Positions 10,211-22,829 are shown, counted from the first letter of the stretch. The stretch: DNA of 64,000 bases from Syncephalastrum monosporum B8922 (GCA_000697355.1 JNEN01000882.1:248001-312000); one strand, 5' to 3'. Made by a program: numbers and translations. Notes: generated from the letters alone by a model not told the origin.

Positions 10211-12289
10211 ATGCGATCCAATTCCAAGAGGCATAATCGCTCCAGAAGTGCGCCTCTTTCTATCCCACCTTCTCCCCCGCTAGAAGATACTGCGGCGCTT
10301 CGTGTGCGGGCACACAACGCTGTCGGCTACCTCACGCCTGAGCAAGCCCCAACTACGGGAGGCGCTGTGAAGGGCAAAAAGACACAGTGGGAGGCCATTA
10401 CATCGATGGATCTATTGCTTAGCGAACAACCTCGCAAATCAGATACTTCCAGTAAGATACACTCAATCGATATCGGCACCCACGGCGCGCCACCTGCATC
10501 ACTCGAGCCATATTCGTTATTCAGCCCAGGTCGCAAGCGTCTGATCGTCATCCTCGCATCGATATCAGCATTTTTTGCGCCCTTTTCGACGAACAGCTAC
10601 TTCCCAGCAATGACCAAAATTGAGAAGGATTTTGGCATTTCGACGCAGCAAGTGTACGCTTTTCTTCTACTAACCCCAACACGAGTGCACGGTCCTGATT
10701 AAGGGAAAAAAATTAGGAACCTGACGGTCACCGTCTTTTTCATCTTTCAGGCGATATCCCCCACTTTCTGGAGCTCGCTGGCCGATAGCCGAGGACGGCG
10801 TCCCGTCTACCTTTCCACCTTATTCGTTTATATCCTCGCATGTCTCGGGCTGGCTCTGACGCGCGGCTACAGCTGGCTGTTGATCTTTCGCATGTTACAA
10901 GCCTTTGGCGCGAGTTCTGTCATCGCAGTGGGTGCAGGCACCATTGGTAATATGACAGATAATCTGCCAACGACTGAAGGTTCCCAAAAAGAATAAGCGC
11001 TCACATACATGTATTTCTGCCTTTATATCTCGCTATATTCTAGCTGACATCACCGAACCCGCGGAGCGTGGTGGCTACATTGGCTGGTATTCCCTCGGGT
11101 ATAACATTGGACCCGTTCTCGGCCCCGCGATTGGTGGCTTTCTGTCACAGTACCTCGGCTGGCGGTGGATCTTCTGGCTCCTTGCCATCGTATGTGGCAT
11201 CCATTGGTGCATCCTCGGGTTCTGGCTACCTGAGACGCTCCGTTTGTTGGTGGGCAGAGGAGACGGGTACTCGAACCCTACGCCGCAACAGTGGTGGCGC
11301 CGGCGCCAGCAGTTGAAGCGGCAGAAGCAACAAACCGAAGATGATACCTGCAGTGCAGCACCCACCGTCGTGGTTATCCCTGAGGGACACGACGACGAGG
11401 AACTCAAACATACCAAAACTGACAGACAAGATGTCGCAACCACATCTGAAACTATCGCGACGGGAACCACTTCCGTCACCGGGCGCAAATGGGATGGCTT
11501 GCGCAGTGCCCTTCTATCACCTCTGCAGCCCCTCCTATACATCAAGGAAATGGACGTGCTCATGCATCTGACATTCTATGGTGCACAGTATGCGGCGTCC
11601 TACGCCGTGACGACCACCACACCCTACTTTTTGGCTCGTCTATATGGTCTCAACGAAAGCCTGATTGGCGTATGCTATCTTTCCAGTGGCCTTGGCTGCG
11701 TTCTAGGTTCCATCCTTCAAGGCAAGGTCCTCAATATCAACTATCGACGGATGGAAAAACAATATGCCCTTGCTATCAGCCGTCTTGGTTTCGACGACCT
11801 ACCCATCGAGGCCAATCGGATGCACACCATGTGGTTTCATGCCGCTGTTTCCAACATCATATTGGTACTTTATGGGTGGTGCATCCACATCAAAGCCCAT
11901 ATCGGTATCTTGCTGGCCATCCATTTCCTTCGTAAGTCGACAATTCTATGTGCATGTGGCCAATGTCTTTACGATTTTCTAATTAAACAAACCCTTTAGT
12001 TGGATTCACCTCGCAGGCTATCTTTAATGCTGTCCAGACTCTGCTCGTGGATTTGTTCCCCGAACGGTCGGCCTCGATTACTGCCACCAACAATGCTTTC
12101 CGCTGTGTTTGTGGTGCATTCTCTACGACGTTCATTTTGCCGTGCATACAGGCGCTCGGAGCCGGCTGGGCTTTCACTCTTGTCTCGGGCATTCTCTTGC
12201 TGGGACGTATACCGCTCTATTTGTGCCTCAAGCTGGGACCAACATACCGCCGAAAACGCGTTGAGAGCCTCAAGGACAATGATCTGTAG
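10211..12289 (+). CDS. MFS drug:H+ antiporter, DHA1 type (Qdr/Flr-like)
   Basis: A 12-helix major facilitator that would export small molecules across the plasma membrane. It has four exons (introns near 10650-10750, 10947-11044 and 11931-11999). The cytoplasmic N-terminus is long (about 110 residues, basic and Ser-rich) before helix 1 (LIVILASISAFFAPFSTNSYFPAM). DHA1 signatures are visible: WSSLADSRGRRPVYL (motif A, G-x-L-a-D-r-x-G-r-k) between helices 2 and 3, the RMLQAFGASSVIAVGAGTIG stretch (motif B), and GYNIGPVLGPAIGG (motif C, antiporter). A hydrophilic central loop of about 100 residues rich in Gln, Thr and charged residues separates the two six-helix halves. The second half ends LGPTYRRKR before the stop. 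Substrate cannot be inferred. Closest in layout to Qdr/Dtr-type fungal transporters. Confidence 0.85.
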
Positions 12290-12882
12290 ATATACGTGGA
12301 TACGCTGATGTGGGTCATACTCTGAACATGATGTACTGGCAATATCTATGAGGTTTATACAATTATCGTGCACCATTCTAATAACACAATAAGGCCCAAA
12401 AGCGGGAGGACGTTTAAAGTCGCATGCCGTCATAAACGGTTACACCACGACAGGTGATTGTGGGACACTACAAAATTTTGTGTGGGGAAATGAGAACGCT
12501 CAGATAACACGATCCAAGATTCACATTACCATAAGCTTTTTTCCCAGAGATTACCTTTATTCCGGCAATAGCATCATGTCCGTATCCCGCATAGACGCGA
12601 CCCCACAATGTCATGCATGGCATATATGTATGCTCGCTCTTACTTGCCGATACGTCAACATGGAGATATGAATGCGCGGTGCATGTCGGAGGAAGTTGGG
12701 AAATAAGATTTCCCTTCCCGTTGAATCCAACTTCTTAGCTTGTTTTCCATTCACCGGCTAAACACACGGCCGGGTAAAATAAGAGCAGAAAGAAAAGAGT
12801 ATTTAAACTTCTTCTCAAGAGCAGCAAAGTTCCCGCGTTTTTCTTTCTCTCCTGCTCTTGCGTTTGTTCTTGCTCTTGCCCT
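12290..12882. other. Intergenic, promoter of the bZIP gene
   Basis: About 0.6 kb. It ends in a pyrimidine-rich leader with repeated CTCTTG/GTTCTTG words (12841-12880) just before the ATG. No coding signal was seen. Confidence 0.4.
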
Positions 12883-14806
12883 ATGATGGAGCTTGATAAC
12901 GGCATCGATGACACACAATTCTTTAATACGGCAGCATCACCGCAACCGCTGGAGCGGAAGAAGCCCGGCCGTAAACCGAACCCGGCATCTCCAGCTCTGC
13001 GCAAGGCGCAGAATCGAGCCGCACAGCGCGCGTTCCGTGAGCGCAAGGAGCGTCACATTGCTGAACTGGAGCAAAGCTCGAAGCAATACAAAGAAGAGCG
13101 TGATCAACTCCTAGCTGAAAATACCATGTTGCGCGAGCGCGTCAATACCCTGTCCTTTGAAGCATGGCATTTAAAGGGCGACCTCCTCACCTTGCATCTG
13201 ACGTGCTTTCTACATAACATTGCTGTGCCACGGCACCATCCCTATATCGACAAACAGGACCTGGATGCCCTGACCGCTTTGCCGCCCGAGCTCGCCAGCT
13301 CTTACCTGGCATCCAAGGAACATAACAAAGTACCCGAGCCGCTGCGTCCCAACAAAAAGATGATGTCTTCCCCACAGCTGCCCCATCAACAGCAGACTCA
13401 TGTCTCACCCGCTACACCCATCATCGTTGCCACAGATGGTTTGCATACGATACCCAGCAAACAGCTTCCGCTATCCACGTCCTCCTCAGTACGGCATGCC
13501 TCGTTCTCGCCTGCACCTCACGAAGAACAACAAAAGCAACAGCAACCACAGCAACGCATCCAATCACCCAAGGAGCAGTCGCAGCTACAATGTTTCCTCG
13601 GATCCAAGCGGCCCTGTGAGGACGCCGACGATGACGTGCCCCCGTCTTGTCCCGAAGAAAATAAGAAGAAAAAGATAGACTCTGGCTCTGCATCGCCGGT
13701 CGATGCCCCCTCACCACAGTTCAGCGCACAGCCCATCCTATTGACGCGTGAACCGGTCCCTTCATTTAACCTGGCAGGTTTCCAGGCAATGCGTCTCCGC
13801 TTGCAGCTCCAGTCAGCCTGCGCCAAGCTCGATTCTGCTGATGCAAATTCTTTTGTTTTGGAGCCCACCACGCTTCAGGTAATAAAAAAAAAAAGAGAGA
13901 GCCTCAAGCAAACAAGGCAACTCGAGAAAAACGCATGAAGAACAATGTATCTCACCTTGCATGTATTTTTCCATAGCTTAATATTCCTCACGATCCTCGT
14001 ATCGATTTAATTCCTATGCCTGCCATGCGCGATAGGATGATCCTGTTCCGCGACTTTTTCGACCTCGACGATTGTTTCCGCTGCATTCTGGAAGGCTCCT
14101 CCTTTGCGGGAGGGGACCCGATTGCCGCCGCGAGCTGGCAACTGCCGGCCGAGTTCTATGAAAAGTTCTGGTTCTTGGCTCACGACTATAGCTGCAAAGA
14201 AGTGAAGCAGCGGTGGCCTCGGCTACAGGCGTTCAACACGGACGTTCTGCTTCTGTTGCTGCATCGCTCCCGGAGTCGCCGAAAGTCTCGGTATGCCGAA
14301 CTCAAAGGTGAATTGGCCTCATCGTGCAGTGAAAGCGACGAGGACGAATATGATGGTGCGCGTCATCGCCTGCGGGCCTTGGGAGGAGCAGACGGTCGTG
14401 CACAGGACCATAACAATGCGCTCGCAACCTTACTCGGTCACCCTTCGTCCTCTCGTTCATGGTATCGCTCCAATACGCAAGAGCTACAGCAACAGCAGCA
14501 AAGCCAAACTGAGATGGCCGACTTTGATGGCATCCGGTTCACGGATATCGAAGGTGGGATGGACTACGGTGACGATCTCACATCCTACTTGGTTGCTTCA
14601 GGTTCGGATGTGAACTCGGACAACTTCTTGTCGTTTTATACTTCGCATGAAGAACAAACGGAGGAAGCTGCAGTATCAAACCCATCCGACGCCTTGTTAT
14701 GGCGCGAGCTTTTGGCTGACAGTAATGGTAAGTCTTTCTCAGGGAGCGTTTGCACATGGACTTCTAACTCAGAAAAATGAACACAGATGACATTGAAGAA
14801 CAGTAA
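12883..14806 (+). CDS. bZIP transcription factor, AP-1-like (Yap1/Pap1 class basic region)
   Basis: Three exons: 12883-13878, then about 13978-14724, then a short last exon ending at the TAA 14804-14806; the last junction codes SNDDIEEQ. The basic region RKAQNRAAQRAFRERKERH (residues ~46-64) carries the NxxAQxxFR signature of fungal AP-1-like factors, followed by a leucine zipper (LEQSSKQ...LLAENTMLRERVNTL). A GRKPN AT-hook-like basic patch lies just before it. The second exon begins with IDLIPMPAMRDRMILFRDFF, which resembles the C-terminal domain found in many filamentous-fungal bZIP proteins (DUF3425 type), ending near a Trp-Phe-rich FYEKFWFLAHDYS. I do not see the paired cysteine-rich redox domains of Yap1, so an oxidative-stress role is not supported directly. 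Gln- and Ser-rich linkers are present. Two consecutive ATGs open the frame. Confidence 0.85.
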
Positions 14807-15262
14807 AAAGAAAGCAATGGACATCATCTATACATACATACACTGCACTCTTTCGAGTAGTCAAATGGTGCCTTCGAAGACGTGCAAGTGCATCGGTTCA
14901 AGTCGCAAAAAATTAGGGTGTTTTGATCTCTGTACGCCCTGAGCCAGAAGCTCTACTGCACACTAGTACTGTAATTATATATCCAGACCCCCGTTACCTA
15001 CACCACCTTTGCACATCATACATACTGCTATCTATATCATCTTCAAAAAATCCCGTCATTATATACTGGGTAAGACACATAGCAAATCGTTTCAGAAATT
15101 GTTTTCAATTGAAGTAATTGAAGTTTGAAATGCTCGTATACGTTCACGAGAGGCTTTTTCTGTGATTTCAATGCAAGAGGGATGCGAATTATTAATGGTA
15201 TAATATGAGTGATGGAATCAAAGGAGGAATAGAGAGGTATTGAGGGGAGAATGTACACATGC
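14807..15262. other. Convergent intergenic region
   Basis: A short spacer between two converging 3' ends. Nothing coding is evident, apart from the uncertainty about the last exon of the MAPKKK, which may extend down to 15192. Confidence 0.4.
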
Positions 15263-18200
15263 TTAAAATTGGCCTTCGATAACATAATCCTAAGCGCAAT
15301 ATGAGATCATCAAAATAAAGCTACTGGCCTGTTGTGCGTACCTTAAATTGCATGCGTGGGTCTGATTGACAAAAAGGATGCTGTAGAAGCTCTGCAGCGG
15401 TAGGACGCTGGCTTGGATCACTAAATGAATGCGATGAGTTTCCTAATCGATCAAGTGGATATCAATTAACGTTTACATTAAGAAGCACCGTTGCAGGAAA
15501 TCTTTTGCATCGCTGGATATCGTCTCGGGTATCTCGGGTGATTTATGGCAACCCAGCTAACAAAGAGTTGTCAATTACGATTAGGCATGTCGCGCAATAA
15601 GGGGGATCAAACAATAGGAGACGCTTACGTTGTACAGTGCTGCAATCTGATTAATTTGAAGCCAGGGGCGCTGACCAGTGAACATCTCGATCACCGTACA
15701 GCCTAGACTCCATATGTCGACCTTGGCACTGTATGACTCGTTCTTGACAACCTCCGGTGCCATCCTGTATGATTAAGGCTCAATGAATATGGGAATAAAG
15801 AACATAGTTTCCACTGTATATACCAATATATTGAGCCGCGCAAGGACATGCGCGAATTGGGATCATAGACCTCGCTGTAGTCGTTCTTTTTTGAAAGGCC
15901 AAAATCTGAAATTTTGCAGACGTCGTCCTCTTCAACCAATATGTTGGCTGCCTTGATATCCTGTAATAAAGGCAAATGAGTACATCATACACTCACTGCC
16001 TAAATTGAGATACATACCCTATGAAGAATATTCTTTGAATGCAGATAGGCGAGTCCCTCGCAGATCTGACGGGTAAAATGCTGTACAAGGGGTTCATCAA
16101 AGGCACCCTGCAGCGCCAATCGACTGGCAATACTACCGCCGGAGACGTATTCCAGGAAGATATTGATCACGCCTTCTTCATCGTCGCGGCCGTAGCCAAG
16201 GTACTGGACGATGTGGTTATGGTCCAGGTCCCGGAGGAGCGCAATTTCTTGATAGAGAGCATCGATCACATCACGTTGGGCCTTATTGAGCAAGTCGGAT
16301 TTGGTGCGAGGAATTTCGACCTGCTTGACGGCAATGACCTCGCCCGTGCCGACATTGAAAGCAAGATAGACGCGCCCAAAGGAGCCTTTGCCGATCAATT
16401 TACCGCGAATCCACTGAACCGGCTTGCCATCTTCTTGCTCGTCGTTACGGTAGCTGACGTGCGTCGGCTTGACCTCCACCACACGTTGCCCCCAGAGCTT
16501 TGTGCTCTTGCGTCGGCAGACATTGCTCGGTTTGCGATGATATCGGTGACTGGCTTCTCGGGCGACGACCCGGATGGATTTTGTGACATTGAGGCGTCGA
16601 GGTGGCTGCAGCTGTGGCTGCTGTGGCTGCTGTTGCTGTTGCGGCGTCAACGGCTCGATTTCGATCTCCTGGTCCAAATCGTGGTTGTCAAAGTAACGAT
16701 CCATATTCTGACACACCACCTCTGCTGGGGGTCTCTCTCCCCAAAAATTATGCTCAGCGCGATTTTCAAAAGCAACAGGCGATGCAGGGATATCATCGTC
16801 GGTGGGCTGGAGCGGATGCACAGGCGGAACAGCCCATAATTGTACGACGGGCCGGGCGGACGAAGATGGACCTAAGCAGGGCTCGGATCGTCGCACGTGG
16901 GCCTTGTTGGCCAGCATTTGTGGTGGAGTCTCATAGATAAGCGGGACACTTCCTTTACGCTGTTGGTAGATGTGTGGGGGCGGTAATGGATAGGTTGTAG
17001 CCACCGCGGTAGAGCCGTCATCATCGGAAAGTGGTGTGTTCTGAGGTGATAAAGGGGGGTCAGAGAGTTGGACACCCACAAATGGTTCTGGATGTTGAGG
17101 CTGTTTGTAGCCGCTGAATTTGCGAGTAGGACTCACGGGGCTACAATCGAAAGTTGGTTCACAAGGAAGGAAGAATTGAGCTGTGTATGCAAGTTACCTG
17201 TGTTGCGTTGCCCCATAGGGCGATAAAGGAGTCTCTCCGGGCGAGTGACCGAGTTCAGGCGTCGATAAAGAATAAACTGAGTTACCATAAAGGAAACATG
17301 ATTTTGTGCTGTCCGTTGTCGTGTTAGCTTCCCACGCTCGCTTGAGGGCGGACCGTTGCTGTGGTTGCTGGGCGGGATAGTAAGATCGTCGGATGCACTC
17401 GTCCAGCGGCTTGATGAGAATACGCTGTGTCGCAGCGTGATCTGCCATTGAACAAATGTAAACTATATCCTCCGACATGAGCTCGGTATCTAAGATTGTT
17501 TTTTTATATGAGCATGTGAGATTGATCAAGTAGGCAGGCACTACATACCCATATCAGGACCATTTTCGTGAAAGTAACAATATTCGTCGCGGTGGCCGTC
17601 GAAATTCATCCGTTTCAGAATAAGATCCTTGAGAGTGTCGGCGTCGGTGATGTCTGTCACGACTAGGCTGTACCACGTTTCCTTGTCGGTGGTGACTTGG
17701 ATCCGTTGCTCAAAGAACTGGATCGAAAAATAAGAAAAAAAAGTCAGTTCAATTCAAGGACAAAAAAAATCAGAAGTCTGCTGGCATACCCGTTTTTGCA
17801 CATCAGGATCACCACGCATAACACGCGCAGCGGCCTTAGCGCTGGATGTCGTAGTGCGCGTGGTGTGAGGCGTCATGCGTGCAGGAGGTGAGGCAGCAGC
17901 GGCAGTGGTGGTGGCTGTGGTTGTGGTAGTGGTGGTGGTGGTGGTGGTGGCAGTAGGGGTACGCCAAGCCTGCCAAAAGCGCGTGAGTTTATCTGGCGTA
18001 GAGGCTAAACGGGCCGGCGATTGTTTTCCAGGTGCGTCATCCTCCAGATCGGTCGAGCGTGTGGTAGTTGAAGAAGAGCGCGACCCGCTGAGGGCCGAGG
18101 AAGGGGATGTCGAGCTGAAAAAGGTGTTGCGTATCTTGGAAAAGGCCTGACGGGTGGGAGACGGGCGGTTGTGGTTACGAGGAGAAGAGGAGGCAGGAAA

Positions 18201-18966
18201 TTCTGAAGAAGAGGGTGAGGGGCAAGGGGAGCGAGAGGAAATCACGCTGGTGGTGGTCGTGGTCGTAGTGTGACAATCGCATCGGGAGGCGCTTAAAGGC
18301 GTGGAAGGGGATATGCTGGCGAGATGGGCCGAAGTCGGTGTGCTGCTGCAGTTTTGTGTGTCAGCCGGTGCTGAGGAGGTATAAGACGAGGTATGGATGT
18401 TTGTATTGATGGAAATCTGTTTAGCAAGCATGATGATGTTAGTATATCTGCCTCGTTTGATTGATGGGGCGAATTCTCATGGTCGTCGTCGTCATAGAAA
18501 CAAAAAGCAAAAAGGCATACATGAGTGGGTGGAGCCGCAACGGCAAAGCGCGGGGAAGAGGTAGCGGACAAAGCGAGTTGTCTGATATCGTTTAAAAGTC
18601 TCCGGCGTTCAGCGTACGTGGTGATTGGTCGTGGGAGGATTTCAACGAGCTGGGCAAGTGTGGTTTGGAAAAAGTGTCGACCGCACATGCCGTGCTCTAC
18701 AGAATAGACAAGCCAAGACACGCACTGTCAACATCTGTTTGCGCTCGATATTTTCGTGGTGATAATGATATGTGACGGGATGGGATGGGGTGGGTTGGAG
18801 GGGTTACAAAGGCGGAGTTCTCACCTTTGAATATGGGAGCGATGTGCGGCCAGCCTTTCTCTTGCAGCCAGTCTGACACTCGGGTGTGATCCCACCGATC
18901 GGCATAGTCTTCGCCAAGCGCATTACGCAATTCGTCTTCTGAAGGTGTTCGTGTCTGTTTGAACAT
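15263..18966 (-). CDS. BCK1: MAP kinase kinase kinase, Bck1/Mkh1-class kinase with N-terminal SAM domain
   Basis: It would phosphorylate MAPKKs, probably in the cell-wall integrity pathway. The gene has about ten exons. The SAM-like domain is split by an intron: VSDWLQEKGWPHIAPIFK joins EHGMCGRHFFQTTLAQLVEI (residues ~30-70). A Ser/Thr-rich stretch with poly-Thr follows, then a ubiquitin-fold/RA-like segment (VTTDKETWYSLVVTDITDAD...). A Pro/Gln-rich linker leads to the kinase domain: GKGSFGRVYLAFN (P-loop), AVKQVE (catalytic Lys), FLEYVSGGSIA, HRDIKAANIL, SDFGLSKK, GSIYWMAPEV, SAKVDIWSLGCTVIEMFTG and RPTAAELLQHPF. These match Bck1-type kinases closely. The last exon is uncertain: splicing to GATTATG gives DYVIEGQF and a stop at 15263; an alternative acceptor continues to 15192. 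Ste11/Byr2 is the other SAM-bearing MAPKKK class, but the kinase core favours Bck1. Confidence 0.85.
17905..17951. repeat. GGT/GTG trinucleotide microsatellite inside the MAPKKK coding region
   Basis: An almost pure GTG run (17931-17950) inside a longer imperfect tract codes poly-threonine on the minus strand. It is expected to be length-variable between strains. Confidence 0.85.
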
Positions 18967-21900
18967 GCCTGTTGCTAAAACCCCGAGGATCGCAGAGTGA
19001 AGAAAGACTCAATCGCTATGCTGCTTGGGAGGGTGGGGTTTATGTTTTTGGTTTTAGAAAAGGAAATCGTCGTTGTCGCACTAAATCACACGTACGGAAG
19101 AAAGAAAAAGGAAAGGAAGAAACGAAAAGAAAAAGAAAACTCAATTACAGAGTAAGGAGGAAGGGGGTTTTTGATTAGAGTGATTAGAGTGGGAGCCAGC
19201 TTTTTTGGGGGTCGATGGAGGGAGAAGAACAGAGGAAAGAAATGGATTAGCCGCTCACTTGCAGCCTACATACGCACAACATACACACGTACACATACAC
19301 GCATACACGCATAGACCGCATATCAGCATCGACCACACAACTTGTTTGATCACCGTCACACACACACATAACCCTTCACTACATGATCCTGTTTGACCTG
19401 CTATATATTTATTACTCACCCTTTCCCCTCTCCCCTTCTCATCTTCCTCGCTTCTCCGGCCCCCACTTTGAGTACATAAGCTATCTGCCTAATTAATATA
19501 CACACTGACGCCAATATGCGGTTGCTTTCCTAAACGACTGTCGAACTACGTCCGAAATCACACACGCGCACACACATAATTCCCGGTTGCGGAGTTCGTG
19601 TCTTTGCATTGTGCCAAATCTTTGCGATTCCTTCTTCCGAATGATCGCCTGTCACTCAAACAAATCTCTTCCTCTCTCTCTCTCTCTTGCTCTCTCTTGC
19701 TCTCAATCCCAGCATATTGTAAGCAGCTACTTAAGCTGCCCATCACATACCACCCTACTACAGTCACAAGGCTGATCTCCGGAAATATAACCACGGCCAT
19801 AACTATTACTGCACTTTATTCTTTATCAGATCCGCAAATATCATTCGATCATCGTGATCTTGTTACCAGTATGGTTCCTGAATTGCATCCTTCGGCTTCA
19901 GTAGCTCTAAAACACGTACTCATGCTTACATGATTCCTTATAATAGAATTTGAAGCTCGGAGTAAGGACTGACAAGCTATCTCGCCGCGGCTGCAAACTG
20001 CAAACTCTACATGACGTTGAGTGAAAATTTCTCAACAAGGGCAACTATAAACGATGCAATCAAATTCGGCTTCAGTTTCTTGGATTGTAAATAGCTGCAG
20101 TAAATGTCACTGTAGGAAGCGTTAGTAAATGTGGCGCGAAAGAAGTGTCGTCATCGTATCTGTTTGTGGTGCTCATTTGCGACAGGTGATAGGATGGAAA
20201 ATCATTCATAGTATGTACAGCAGAAATTGAGAATGAAGCTTAACTTTTACACTATCATGTCTATTATTGGAGGCGATAGATTTTATGACCCCTTTCGCAT
20301 CCATGCATATGAATGTAATGCTCATTCATCTGTCTGCAGCCACAGTATTCTGTATACCTTTTAATCCATACTATGCGTATAACCCTTGTCACTCCCCATA
20401 CAAATGTACTTCCTATACTCTACACGTAGCTGATGTGTCTAATACAATAGTTAAAACATAGAATTAACGTGAAGCGTTGCAATAATACTGAGCACAAGCA
20501 TGTATGGCGGCCGGCAGAAAGGAAAAGCTGACCATGTGTACTTGCAAAAGTCGGAGCACTACCTCGCATAAGTTATACATAATTTCTATGCAAATGTTCT
20601 ATGTAGTATATATTGTTTTTGTGATACGAGAGCACCCTTTATCAACGTAACTCTCTGATAATCCTATACAGGTTCTCATATGGACTGAGAGTCAATAATA
20701 TTTTTACTATTTTTAGGCTTAAGAGCAGAACCATAAGTCGGTACTCTCCGTCCTGCTGCTTAGTCGCTGTGCAATAGAGCGATATTTTCATTATCAAACG
20801 CAGAATGGAAAATTCTTCATCCTTTGCATCCCTCAATAGGACGATTGGCCTCTTGTTGCACTGGGCGCATGAATTCCATCTCTCCGTTTCCGTTTTCTTT
20901 TTCAGCAGCATGATGCCATATTGCTATCAACAAAGGCTCATGAGAATAAGACATCGGCATAAATTAAAATGCTAACGGATCACTGCATTCTGTCGTCATA
21001 TACCTTGGGCACTTCTAATTCATGAGAGATAATCTGCCTATGTTATGCTGTCTGTTCTACCATAGGTACAAGTATGATTAATCACTGCCTCACAAAGCAT
21101 TCGCTTCTCTTCTGACTATAACTCGTCAAGACCCACAATACATTATAAGCACATACTGAACACGCAGGGAGTACTGAATTGGCAATTAAGGGCTATGTAC
21201 ACATTACGTATATGTATGATTCGCTGTGGCGCAACTCAGAAAAATGAAATGGAAAACATTGGCTATAAGCGGTATTATTGCGCGAACAACTCATATTTGC
21301 TGTTGCTTTGGGAGAGCTCGTGCATTTAGGAAGCATTCAACCATCGTGCGAGATGTGAAGTGATAAACGCACGTACACAACCAACGGACACCAATGAGAG
21401 GTCCGGGCGGAGAGGTCATTGTTTCCGAAGAATCAAATACACCGATAAAGAAAAATTGTTTGAAAGCGGAAGGCGCAGTTTTTTTCGCCTCGTGATGGCA
21501 CTACAGTACTAGGACAGACGTGCACGATGGCGCTTTCCTTCGGCCACCGATCAGCACTGAAATATAAAGCATCTTGCACATGTCTAGGGCCCAAAGAGCC
21601 CTTACTAAACTTTCCTCAAGCATCCGGATATAAACCGGTTGAGGAGGATCATGCATCCCTCTCGCTATGCAAGGGGCACTATTGACACGGGATGCACAAA
21701 AGAGAAAAAAGAATTTGAGTATTAAGAAATGAAAACGGGGCCTGCAAGAAAAGTAGAGGGATGCGCCATCAAAAAAGTCCGCTTCGGATCGTTGCCATAT
21801 TTAGTCAATTGAGGTAGAGGTCGACTGTCAAACCTGGGAAGGTAGCAACCTTTAGATCCGTTATGGCTTATAAACTCCTATTCGAAAAAAAATATTGGAG

Positions 21901-22104
21901 GGTGGCTCAGGCTACAGAAAGATATAAAACCTTCAACGGTGTTTCCCGGATGGCATCATCATCTTTTCTCGCCTGATACACTCTCGTCTCGAACGTAGAC
22001 CCCCTTCCGATTCACTCAGCACAGACACTCTAGCTGCCGCTCTCACATTTCATTCACTCAACTACAATTACTACTGTTGTATTTTACATCTTATCCCCCA
22101 AACA
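18967..22104. other. 3.1-kb intergenic region, no supportable gene
   Basis: The first 0.6 kb holds the MAPKKK promoter, with a CA-rich tract around 19265-19375 and a CT microsatellite at 19668-19702. The rest is AT-rich with stops in all frames. A minus-strand open stretch at 20642-20911 (QCNKRPIVLLRDAKDEEFS...) has protein-like composition but no start context, splice signals or recognisable family; it may be a relic. The last 200 bases are the promoter of the expansin-like gene. Confidence 0.5.
21923..21928 (+). promoter_or_regulatory. TATA box of the expansin-like gene
   Basis: TATAAA sits 177 bases before the ATG at 22105. It is followed by a pyrimidine-rich leader, as expected for a strongly expressed secreted protein gene. 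Confidence 0.45.
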
Positions 22105-22488
22105 ATGTTCTTTAACACATCGATTGCACTCCTTTGCGCCCTCTTGTTGACAGCCGTAACGCAAGCAAACGCCGCACCCGTCCTTCAGCGTCGCGGCAAG
22201 TCGTATTCAGGTGACGGTACCTTTTACAACGTTGGCGTGGGCTCTTGCGGCAAGACCAACAAAGATTCGGACAAGGTTGTCGCCCTCAGTTCGTCCCTCA
22301 TGAGCTCTGGCGACCTTTGCGGCAAAAAGATTCAGGCAAAGGGCCCCAACGGCAAAGTCACCGCTACTGTCGTCGATACCTGTCCCTCGTGCGCTGAAGG
22401 CGATGTTGACTTTAGCCAGGGCGCCTTTACTGAGATTGGTTCTCTCGATGCTGGACGTGTTCCAATCACATGGTCTATCCAGGGCTAA
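22105..22488 (+). CDS. Small secreted expansin-like / RlpA-like double-psi beta-barrel protein
   Basis: A 127-aa intronless product. Residues 1-24 are a clear signal peptide (hydrophobic IALLCALLLTAVTQANA), followed by a Kex2-type LQRR cleavage site near residue 30. The mature domain is one double-psi beta-barrel: SGDGTFYNVGVGSCG at the start, then VVALSS, CGKKIQAKGPNGKVTATVVD, the TCPSC pair and VDFSQGAF. This layout matches fungal expansin-like (loosenin/Rare lipoprotein A) single-domain proteins, which loosen polysaccharide networks without clear hydrolysis. The Asp in VVDTCPSC and the Asp in VDFSQGAF occupy the positions typical of the barrel's conserved site. There is no carbohydrate-binding C-terminal domain. 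Alternative: a cerato-platanin- or barwin-like protein, less likely given the motif order. Confidence 0.87.
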   Translation: MFFNTSIALLCALLLTAVTQANAAPVLQRRGKSYSGDGTFYNVGVGSCGKTNKDSDKVVALSSSLMSSGDLCGKKIQAKGPNGKVTATVVDTCPSCAEGDVDFSQGAFTEIGSLDAGRVPITWSIQG

Positions 22489-22829
22489 ACCGTTGTTGGT
22501 TTCCTACCATGTACTCTTACATATGCGTCATCCATCATTCTTTTCATCATGTAGAAATCGATACCGTATCATTTGCTCATGTAACTACGTTGTCGAATCA
22601 TGTTCATTCATATATTCCATACATACATACATATATATATCATGCCTTCAAGAATAAATATAGACTTAACTGATGTTGTACTCATATATTTTAAGTGTGT
22701 ATGCTCTATTTCTCTCACATGTGTAGCATGCTTATTCATCAACTGCTGGGCAACGAAATTGTATAGAAGACTTCAAAGATCATAAGAATTCAGCACTCCT
22801 ACAAGACAATGGCATAGGGTAAAACATAT
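22489..22829. other. Convergent intergenic spacer
   Basis: AT-rich 3' flank containing a short ATAC/AT microsatellite (22618-22642). Nothing else was seen. Confidence 0.4.

Noticed and set aside
14885..14915. tRNA-like GGTTCAAGTC word
   Set aside because: No acceptor stem, anticodon arm or D-arm could be folded around it.
19668..19702. CT microsatellite considered as a mobile-element boundary
   Set aside because: No terminal inverted or long repeats and no target-site duplication were found near it.
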